39,879 nt of DNA. It comes from Gemmatimonadota bacterium. Lineage in GTDB: Bacteria; Gemmatimonadota; Gemmatimonadetes; Gemmatimonadales; Gemmatimonadaceae. The DNA lies in assembly GCA_021299375.1 (NCBI GenBank), contig JAJTGR010000076.1, forward strand, positions 1-39,879, in the 5' to 3' direction. The notes under the pieces were generated by a model. The model was not told where the DNA came from, ran no database searches, and saw only the letters and a list, made by a program, of their open reading frames with translations. The position numbers and the translations under genes are program-made. The stretch's first letter is position 1. Each line of letters opens with the position of its first letter. This document shows, in pieces, positions 23,864 through 30,427 of this stretch.

Positions 23864-25299
23864 GCGGTGTCATGAACGGTATCACGGCATCCGCGTCCGA
23901 GGGCGAGCCCATGGCGTTGGCGTCCGACGCGCCGCCGCGTCCGGGGTCGGGCGAACCACGCCCGTACCGGTTCCCTGCCTTCCAGACGCGCATCCTGTCG
24001 AATGGCCTGCGGGTCATGGTCGCCACGGTGCCGGCGTATCCCGTGGTGACGACGCTGGCCGTGGTGGAGGCGGGGGCCACGCGCGACCCGCGCGACTTCG
24101 AGGGGTTGGCCCAGCTGGTTACCCGCGGCCTCGCCGAGGGCACCCGCAGCATGAACGCTCTCGAGCTCACCATGCGTATCGAGATGCTCGGGACCACGCT
24201 CGACACTGGCGCCGACTGGGACTCGGCCATCGTGCAGCTCACGGCCTTGTCGTCGCGCATCGACGACGCGATGGCCGTCCTGGCCGAGGTACTGCGTTAT
24301 CCGGCGTTTCCGGAGCATGAGCTGGAGCGGCTGCGCGCCGAACGCCGCGCCGATCTGGCCCAGCTGCGCGCCGAGCCGCGTGGGCTTTCGGATGTGTTCT
24401 TCTCGCGGCTGCTGTACGCGGCGTCGTCGCGCTTTGCGCGCCTGGCGGGCGGCGACGAGCGCAGTATCGAGCGACTCTCGCGTGAGGAAGTCGTGGCGTA
24501 TCACGAGCGCTTCTACCGCCCGGACGCCACGGCGCTCATGCTTGTGGGCGATATCGAGGTCGAGCACGCAGTGAAGCTGGCCAGTGCGTGTTTCGGCGAC
24601 TGGGCCGGCAAGGCACCGCCGGTGACCGAGCCGCCCGCGGCACAACGTCACCTCGAGCCACGGGTGCATCTCGTGCACAAGGCGGAGGCGCCGCAGTCGG
24701 AGGTGCGCGTGGGGCACGTGGCCATCCCGCGTCTGCACGAGGACTATTTCCCCGTGGTGGTCATGAACGCGATTCTCGGCGGGCTGTTCTCCTCGCGGCT
24801 CAATCTCAATCTGCGCGAGGCGCACGCCTACACCTACGGCGCGCACTCGGCGTTCGACTGGCGGCGCGCAGCCAGCCCGTTCGAGATCTCCACCGCCGTG
24901 GAGACCGCCGTCACGGCCGACGCGTTGCGGGAGATCGTGCAGGAGTTCACCCGAATCCGCGAGGAGCCCGTCAGCGACGCCGAGCTGTCCCTGGCCGTGT
25001 CGTACCTGGTGGGCGTGTTTCCCATCCGGTTCGAGACCACGGCCGAGGTGGCGGGCGGGCTGGCCAACGTCGAGATCTTCCGGCTGCCAAGCAACTATTT
25101 CGATACGTATCGCGAACGGGTGCAGGCGGTGACCACGGCCGACGTCCTGCGGGTGGCCCAGGCGCACCTCGACCCGTCGCGGCTGCAGGTGGTGGTGGTG
25201 GGCGATGCCGACGCGATCCGTGAGCCGATTGCCGCCCTGGGGCTCGGACCGATTACCGTGTATGAGCCGACCGACGACGATGTCGTCCCGGCCCCGTGA
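23860..25299 (+). CDS. M16 family protein, zinc motif lost (partner subunit)
   Basis: A 479-residue M16 protein whose zinc site is missing: the position of HxxEH reads QLVTR in EGLAQLVTRGLAEGT, so it cannot be catalytic. The C-terminal half keeps the substrate-binding R/Y signature of partner subunits, LREAHAYTYGAHSAFDW. A charged/proline-rich 35-residue N-terminal leader precedes the conserved ILSNGLRVMVATVPAYPVV. ATG 23860 overlaps the stop of the catalytic gene, so the two chains are translated together. ATG 23872 or 23911 could also start it. This is the expected division of labour in M16B heterodimers. Confidence 0.9.
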   Translation: MSGVMNGITASASEGEPMALASDAPPRPGSGEPRPYRFPAFQTRILSNGLRVMVATVPAYPVVTTLAVVEAGATRDPRDFEGLAQLVTRGLAEGTRSMNALELTMRIEMLGTTLDTGADWDSAIVQLTALSSRIDDAMAVLAEVLRYPAFPEHELERLRAERRADLAQLRAEPRGLSDVFFSRLLYAASSRFARLAGGDERSIERLSREEVVAYHERFYRPDATALMLVGDIEVEHAVKLASACFGDWAGKAPPVTEPPAAQRHLEPRVHLVHKAEAPQSEVRVGHVAIPRLHEDYFPVVVMNAILGGLFSSRLNLNLREAHAYTYGAHSAFDWRRAASPFEISTAVETAVTADALREIVQEFTRIREEPVSDAELSLAVSYLVGVFPIRFETTAEVAGGLANVEIFRLPSNYFDTYRERVQAVTTADVLRVAQAHLDPSRLQVVVVGDADAIREPIAALGLGPITVYEPTDDDVVPAP

Positions 25300-25338
25300 C
25301 GGGGCCGGTCCCCTGATCCTCCCCTCCCAAGATCCGTC

Positions 25339-26073
25339 GTGACCCCAGTGAAGAAGTCCGCGGGACCCGCGGGCACGAAGTCGTCTGCCACGCCGAAGGC
25401 GAGGGCGCTCGTGAAGCCGCCCCAGTCCACGCTGTACGAGGTTCGCCGGTCGCGGATCCAGGGGCGCGGCGCTTTTGCGATCAAGCCGATTCGCAAGGGG
25501 CAACGCGTCGACGAGTACTGGGGGCAGCGCATCACGCACGAGGAGGCGGACCGGCGCTACGACGACAACGACGGACGGCACCATACGTTCCTCTTCGTAC
25601 TCGACGACGACACCGTGCTCGACGCCCGCTTCGGTGGCAACGACGCGCGCTTCATCAATCACTCGTGCGAGCCGAACTGCGAGACGGTGATTGACGACGG
25701 GCACATCTACATCAAAGCCATCAAGGCCATCCAGCCCGAGACGGAGCTGACCTACGATTACAGCTTCGAGTGGCAGGACGCGTTCGAGCCGGTCGACATT
25801 CGCTACTACGCCTGCCGCTGCGGCTCGGCAAAGTGCCGCGGCACGATCGTGAAGGTGCCCGTGTACCTGCGGCCGACGGTACGCGAGTGGCTGGCCGGCA
25901 ACGATGTGTCCAAGCCGAAGAAGCCGGTGCGGGGGGCGGCAAAGACGGGCGGGAAACCGACGCCCAGGAAGGGGCCCGGAACCAAGCGGGCCGGCGCGGG
26001 CGCGAAGCGGCCGGCAAAGGCGCCGACCCACCCCCACGTGGCGGAGCGGCACGCCACGCGGGTGGTGCGGTGA
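25339..26073 (+). CDS. SET-domain protein-lysine methyltransferase with basic tail
   Basis: A 244-residue protein with a complete SET domain: N-terminal RSRIQGRGAFAIKPI, the SAM/catalytic blocks RFINHSCEPNC (104-114) and ELTYDY (136-141). A post-SET zinc cluster CRCGSAKC (159-166) pairs with C110 and C114. SET enzymes methylate lysines using S-adenosylmethionine. The C-terminal 55 residues (about 190-244) are K/P/A/R-rich, like histone H1 tails (KPKKPVRG, KPTPRKGPGTKRAGAGAKR), and could bind nucleic acid or be its own substrate. The first 30 residues are similar in composition. The start is uncertain: GTG 25339 or GTG 25348, neither with a good ribosome site. Its stop overlaps the next start. 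Confidence 0.9.
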   Translation: MTPVKKSAGPAGTKSSATPKARALVKPPQSTLYEVRRSRIQGRGAFAIKPIRKGQRVDEYWGQRITHEEADRRYDDNDGRHHTFLFVLDDDTVLDARFGGNDARFINHSCEPNCETVIDDGHIYIKAIKAIQPETELTYDYSFEWQDAFEPVDIRYYACRCGSAKCRGTIVKVPVYLRPTVREWLAGNDVSKPKKPVRGAAKTGGKPTPRKGPGTKRAGAGAKRPAKAPTHPHVAERHATRVVR

Positions 26074-26618
26074 GCGAAACCGGCAAGGTCGGCGGCGAGC
26101 GGGTCTACAGCGGGCGCATCATCTCGGTAGACCTGGACGACGTGCGCTTCCCCGACGGCTCGGTGGGGAAGCTGGAGATGATCCGGCACCCCGGGGCGAG
26201 CGCCGTGGTACCGCTCCTCGGCGCGCCCGACGATGCGGACCCGGAGGTGCTGCTGATTCGGCAGTACCGATACGCCGCCGAGAAGTATCTGTACGAAATC
26301 CCGGCCGGCCGGCTCGATCCGGGGGAATCGCCGGCCGAATGTGCACACCGGGAGCTGCGGGAGGAAACCGGTTACACCGCGGCGCGTGTCGAACAGCTGT
26401 TCACCATGTTCACGACGCCCGGCTTCACGGACGAGCAGATCCATCTGTTCCTGGCCACCGGGCTCTCGGCAGGTCAAGCCAACCGGGAAGCCGACGAATT
26501 CATGGAGCTGGTACCCACGCCGCTGTCGCGGGCGTTGTCCATGATCGAGCAGGGGGAGATCCAGGACGCCAAAACGGCGCTCGCCCTGCTCTTCGCGGCG
26601 GATTTCCGGCTTGGCTGA
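26070..26618 (+). CDS. Nudix hydrolase, ADP-ribose pyrophosphatase type
   Basis: A 182-residue Nudix enzyme. The Nudix box is complete: GRLDPGESPAECAHRELREE with the ETGY end. It is preceded by the typical ADP-ribose pyrophosphatase stretch LLIRQYRYAAEKYLYEIPAG and followed by FTTPGFTDEQIHLFLA. It likely hydrolyses ADP-ribose or related nucleotide sugars to the monophosphates with Mg2+. GTG 26070 lies inside the SET gene's stop codon (GTGA), so translation is coupled. Why a methyltransferase and a Nudix enzyme share a message is not clear. Specificity beyond the subfamily is a guess. Confidence 0.93.
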   Translation: MSETGKVGGERVYSGRIISVDLDDVRFPDGSVGKLEMIRHPGASAVVPLLGAPDDADPEVLLIRQYRYAAEKYLYEIPAGRLDPGESPAECAHRELREETGYTAARVEQLFTMFTTPGFTDEQIHLFLATGLSAGQANREADEFMELVPTPLSRALSMIEQGEIQDAKTALALLFAADFRLG

Positions 26619-26881
26619 GCAGACTGTCCACTTTTGTGTCCACTTTTCCGGACGAAAGAAAGGGAATTGGACAGTGACACGGACAGGGTGACGCGGGGTA
26701 GAGATGTGCAAGTCATTGCACGTCAACGTTTTCGGCCGGAATGTTCCCGTTTGTTCCCTCCGGCACGCCCCGTGCAATACGACAGAGTGTGCACCGACAT
26801 GATCTGCCGGATCGTCCGGGAGTCTGGTCGGCGCGCCGCGGGCCCCACGCTCGCGTCACCGAAGTCTGGAGGGGTTCATCC
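26619..26881 (+). promoter_or_regulatory. Upstream regulatory region of the sigma-factor gene
   Basis: This 263-base non-coding region has a direct repeat, TGTCCACTTTT at 26625-26635 and 26637-26647. It also has a hexamer palindrome GTGCAA-GTCA-TTGCAC at 26706-26721 with a further half-site GTGCAA at 26772-26777, suggesting a dimeric repressor. GGAGG (26868-26872) is the ribosome site for the sigma gene. I found no convincing -35/-10 pair. Confidence 0.4.
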
Positions 26882-27526
26882 ATGGCCGATCTGGCTCGTA
26901 CGCATCTGACCACCCACACCAGCTCCGCTGTGCCGGTGCGCGAGCACCTGCGCTCGCTCGAGGATGGCGACGTGGTGTCAGTGTTCCTCGGGGGTGAGGA
27001 GCGCGCGTTCGAGGAGCTCGTCGACCGCTATCAGGGGCGACTCCTCAACTTCGTGTATCGCACCATCGGCGACCGGGACCGGGCCGAGGATCTGGTGCAG
27101 GAAGTATTCATCCGGGTGTACCGCCACCTCGGGCGCTTTGACCGCTCGAAGAAGTTCTCGACGTGGATCTACACCATCGCCTCGAATCTGGCGAAGAACG
27201 AGTTGCGCAACCGGTCACGCAATCCCCTCGTGCTGTTCCAGACCATCAAGGCGAAGTTCGAGGATGAGGAGCGACCGCTGCAGTTCGAGGACCTGCACAC
27301 CCGGCCGGACGACCTGTTCCGTAAGCGGCACCTGCGGGAGATGGTGGAGCAGTCGGTGAGCGAGCTGCCGACGCACCATCGGGAGGTGTTCGTGCTGCGT
27401 GAACTGGAGGGGAAGAGCTACGAGGAGATCGCCGAGATCACCGGGGTGAACCTGGGGACGGTGAAGAGCCGGCTGAACCGGGCGCGGACGGCGTTTGCGG
27501 ACATCATCGCGCCGCTGGTGCGGTAA
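26882..27526 (+). CDS. ECF-type RNA polymerase sigma factor
   Basis: A 214-residue sigma70-family regulator with only regions 2 and 4. Region 2 is EELVDRYQGRLLNFVYRTIG with DRAEDLVQEVFIRVYRHL. Region 4 is LPTHHREVFVLRELEGKSYEEIAEI plus the recognition helix NLGTVKSRLNRAR. About 40 extra residues precede region 2. ATG 26882 is supported by GGAGG 9 bases upstream; the longer frame to 26741 has no start signal. The next gene encodes a zinc-finger anti-sigma-like protein, so release from that partner is the likely control. A GC hairpin with a weak T-tail lies between them. Confidence 0.95.
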   Translation: MADLARTHLTTHTSSAVPVREHLRSLEDGDVVSVFLGGEERAFEELVDRYQGRLLNFVYRTIGDRDRAEDLVQEVFIRVYRHLGRFDRSKKFSTWIYTIASNLAKNELRNRSRNPLVLFQTIKAKFEDEERPLQFEDLHTRPDDLFRKRHLREMVEQSVSELPTHHREVFVLRELEGKSYEEIAEITGVNLGTVKSRLNRARTAFADIIAPLVR

Positions 27527-27574
27527 CGGCGGACGTCGCACGCCGGGGACTGCGGTTGCAGGACCCACGCGGCA

Positions 27575-27606
27575 GGGCCCGGGCATCTGCCCGGGCCCGT
27601 TGTGTT
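27575..27606 (+). terminator. GC-rich hairpin, possible attenuating terminator
   Basis: GGGCCCGGGC (27575-27584) and its exact complement GCCCGGGCCC (27589-27598) form a 10-bp stem with an ATCT loop. It is followed by GTTGTGTTG, a poor T-tract. It falls between the sigma and anti-sigma genes and may reduce read-through between them. Confidence 0.55.
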
Positions 27607-27741
27607 GCCGGGCACGGACGGTGGGCACAGATTCCTCGTCGGCGAGCTCGTGGTGCAGGGTCGGGACGTGCCCGGAACCGGCCCGCAGCCGGCGGGTACC
27701 TTGCCGTGCACGACGTTTCCGCAGGTCTCCGCCCCGCTCCG

Positions 27742-28320
27742 ATGGACTGCAACTACTTCCGCAAGCACCACCTGGCGTATCTCGACGATACCCTGCCGGG
27801 TGACCTCATGGCCGCCGCCCAGCGTCATGTTCTGGTGTGCAATGGGTGCGCCGCACACGACACGCTGGTGCGCCGGTCGCTGATGGTGGCGCGCAGCCTG
27901 CCGACGCTGGAGCCGAGTGCCGCGTTTCAGGAGCGGCTGCGGGCGCGACTGGCCGAATGTCGGAGTGAATGCGAGGCCGAGCGGCAGGGTGAGCGCCGTG
28001 CCGCCGGCTACCGAGACGAGGCGCTGGATGCCCGACGTGGCACCTCGGCACGGCCGACACGCGCGGTCATCGCGGTGGCGGCCAGCGCCGTCCTGGGTAT
28101 GATGGCATGGCAGGCATTCGGCATGTCCGGCGCGCCGGAGCTGGTCATGCAGCCCGTGATTGCTTCGCGCCCGGCGCTTGCCGCGCCCAACCCGTATGTC
28201 ACGCCGGCCATGGTGCAGGCACTCTCCACCGGCAACCCGGTATGGCCCGCCGCCATGCTCATTCAAGACGCGCCGGTGACGTTCGTGAACACCGGGTATT
28301 CCTTCGCGGAGATACGGTAG
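27742..28320 (+). CDS. Zinc-finger anti-sigma factor-like membrane protein
   Basis: A 192-residue protein whose N-terminus has the zf-HC2 pattern HxxxCxxC: HVLVCNGC, preceded by MDCNYFRKHHLAYLDDTL. One TM segment follows near 112-132 (AVIAVAASAVLGMMAWQAFGM), and the C-terminal 60 residues are outside. This is the layout of ECF anti-sigma factors, where the zinc domain holds the sigma factor at the membrane and an outer signal releases it. ATG 27742 starts exactly at the conserved MDC; the frame is open upstream without support. Its neighbour is the ECF sigma gene 215 bases upstream, the probable partner. Confidence 0.85.
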   Translation: MDCNYFRKHHLAYLDDTLPGDLMAAAQRHVLVCNGCAAHDTLVRRSLMVARSLPTLEPSAAFQERLRARLAECRSECEAERQGERRAAGYRDEALDARRGTSARPTRAVIAVAASAVLGMMAWQAFGMSGAPELVMQPVIASRPALAAPNPYVTPAMVQALSTGNPVWPAAMLIQDAPVTFVNTGYSFAEIR

Positions 28321-28340
28321 GCCGCGATTAGATTTGCGGC

Positions 28341-29447
28341 ATGCCCCCCCGCGCCGCCGCCCCCGCCAAGGAAGCGTCTCCGCTGCGCGTCGTGCAGGCC
28401 GCCATCCAGGCCGGCCAGTTCGAGCCGGTGTATTACCTGTGCGGCGACGATGACTACCTCAAGGACGGCGCCGTCCGCGACCTGCTCACCGCAGCCATCG
28501 ACCCGTCCACGCGGGACTTCAACTGCGAGATCCGCCGCGCGGCCGATCTCGACGCCGAAACGCTGGGCAGCCTGCTCGCCACCCCCCCCATGCTCGCCGA
28601 ACGCCGGGCGGTGGTCCTGCGTGACGTCACGGCGCTCAAGAAGGCCGCCCGCGCCCAGCTCGACGCGTACCTGAAGCGCCCGGCGGGTGACACGCTGCTG
28701 CTGCTGGTGAGTCCGGCTGGTACCAAGGCCGACGCCGCGCTGGCGGCTGCGTCGACCGCGCTCGACTTCGCGCCGCTGACCCCGGAGCGCGTCCGCAAGT
28801 GGATCGCGCATCACGCGTCGACGGCGCTCGCCATTGGCGTGACCGACGAGGCGGCGGCGCTGCTGCAGCAGGCGGTGGGCAACGATCTGCACCTGCTCGC
28901 CGGCGAGCTGGACAAGTGCGCCAGCTATGTGCTCGGCGCGCCGGACGCCTCGGCCGATGCCCCGGCCACCATCGACGCCGACGCGGTGGCCGCCGTGGTG
29001 GGTATCCGCCGCGGTGAGACGGTTACCGACCTGCTCGACGCCGTGGCGCGCCACGACGCAAAGACCGCCGTCGCTCTGGTGACGCACGTACTGGGACAAC
29101 CGAAGGTCACCGCCGTGCAGGTGGTGATGATGCTGACCACGCAGGCCTTTGCGCTGGCCTTCGGCCGCGCGCGGCGCGACGCCGGCATCCCCACCAATCG
29201 CCTGCCGCAGGAGTACTTCGCCTTTCTCAAGGAGACCGGCGGCTTTCCCGGCCGCCCGTGGGGCGAAGCCGCCTCGGCGTGGACCAAGGTCACCGACCAG
29301 TGGAGCGCTGACGCCTGCGAGCGCGCGCTCACGCTGCTGCTGGAAACCGACATGGCGCTCAAGGACACCACGGTGTCGAATGCGGAACAGATCCTGATGT
29401 CGCTGGTGCTTGGTCTGTGTGCCACCCCACGCCGGCGGCCCGCATGA
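28341..29447 (+). CDS. holA: DNA polymerase III subunit delta
   Basis: The delta subunit of the clamp loader opens the DnaN ring and loads it on primed DNA. The 368 residues show the family start FEPVYYLCGDDDYLKDGAVRDL, the central AAA-like LLLLVSPAGTKADAAL and the C-terminal collar domain (LLLETDMALKDT). No Walker A is expected in this subunit. The length is normal (about 340). It lies 20 bases after the anti-sigma gene and its TGA is overlapped by the SPOR-protein start. It is functionally tied to dnaN in the same window and to mutS downstream. Confidence 0.88.
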   Translation: MPPRAAAPAKEASPLRVVQAAIQAGQFEPVYYLCGDDDYLKDGAVRDLLTAAIDPSTRDFNCEIRRAADLDAETLGSLLATPPMLAERRAVVLRDVTALKKAARAQLDAYLKRPAGDTLLLLVSPAGTKADAALAAASTALDFAPLTPERVRKWIAHHASTALAIGVTDEAAALLQQAVGNDLHLLAGELDKCASYVLGAPDASADAPATIDADAVAAVVGIRRGETVTDLLDAVARHDAKTAVALVTHVLGQPKVTAVQVVMMLTTQAFALAFGRARRDAGIPTNRLPQEYFAFLKETGGFPGRPWGEAASAWTKVTDQWSADACERALTLLLETDMALKDTTVSNAEQILMSLVLGLCATPRRRPA

Positions 29448-30427
29448 TGTCAGTCGGCGCCGTTCCACATCGCGCCGTGACCGCTCGCGCCGTGGCCGCT
29501 CGCACCCTCGCCGCATGCACCGCCGCACTCCTGCTGTGTGCCGCCCTTGCTCCCGCGCTCGAGGCGCAGCCCGCGACCGTGTCCGCCGCCATGGACCGTC
29601 AGGTGAGTCGGGCCCGCGCGCTCGTGGAGCGTGGCGAAGGGGCTGAGGCGCGCAACCTACTCGACTCACTTGTGGTGGCGGCGCCCGCGGCGAGTGACGA
29701 CCTTGCCGAGGCGCTGTTCTGGCGCGCGGTGTTTGCGGAGCGGATCGCCGAGGCCGAGCGCGACTGGAAGCGGCTGGTGATCGAATCGCCGCTCTCGCCG
29801 CGCACTCCCGATGCGCTGGTGCGCCTGGGCGAACTCGAGCTCCTGCGCGCGCACCCCAAGGACGCGCGCGCGTGGTTCGAGCGCGTCGTGCGCGAGTTTC
29901 CCCGCGGCACGCAAGGCATGCGCAGCGCCCTGCTCATCGCCCGCAGCTGGTTCGACGAGCAGGATGTTTCGCGCGGCTGCGCCGCGCTTGGTGAGGCGCG
30001 GGCGTACAACCTGCCGGATGGCGAGTTGAAGCTGCAGGCGGAGGAGATGGGGAGGCGGTGTGAGGCGGCGGCAGCGAGTCGGAAGCTCGGTGCCGGATCG
30101 CGGGCACCGGGCACCGCCGGACCGGCGCCCACGCCGACACCACCGGCGCCCGCGGCACCACCGACCGCGCCGGGTACCCCAGCGCTCAGCGCACCGGACG
30201 CGACTGGCCGCTTCAGCGTGCAGCTCGCCGCCTACAACACCCGCCGCGAGGCTGAGGAGGCCGTGGCGCGTTTTGCCAGACGCGGACTCGACGCGCGTGT
30301 GGATGGAGACGTGAAGCCGTTTCGTGTGCGCAGCGGGCGCTACGCCACGCGCGCGCAGGCGGCGGGGGCACTGGCGGCCCTGAAGAAACAAGGCGTCGAT
30401 GGTTTCGTCGCGGAGCTCATGCCGTGA
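29444..30427 (+). CDS. Exported TPR-SPOR domain protein
   Basis: A 327-residue protein with a signal peptide (about 15-42, ending ALEAQ). Next is a helical TPR-like region of about 170 residues (ARALVERGEGAEARNLLDSL, RLGELELLRAHPKDARAWFERV), then a P/A/T-rich linker. The C-terminal SPOR domain is FSVQLAAYNTRREAEEAV...FRVRSGRYATRAQAAGALAAL (about 255-325). SPOR domains bind glycan strands denuded of peptides at the septum, so it likely acts in the periplasm in division or cell-wall remodelling. ATG 29444 overlaps the holA stop (ATGA); ATG 29447 is directly adjacent. Its own stop is overlapped by mutS, so expression is coupled to the replication/repair genes. Confidence 0.85.
   Translation: MMSVGAVPHRAVTARAVAARTLAACTAALLLCAALAPALEAQPATVSAAMDRQVSRARALVERGEGAEARNLLDSLVVAAPAASDDLAEALFWRAVFAERIAEAERDWKRLVIESPLSPRTPDALVRLGELELLRAHPKDARAWFERVVREFPRGTQGMRSALLIARSWFDEQDVSRGCAALGEARAYNLPDGELKLQAEEMGRRCEAAAASRKLGAGSRAPGTAGPAPTPTPPAPAAPPTAPGTPALSAPDATGRFSVQLAAYNTRREAEEAVARFARRGLDARVDGDVKPFRVRSGRYATRAQAAGALAALKKQGVDGFVAELMP

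Noticed and set aside
23722..26052. 776-codon minus-strand frame opposite the M16 pair and SET gene
   Set aside because: It spans three well-supported plus-strand genes and has no motif or ribosome site of its own.
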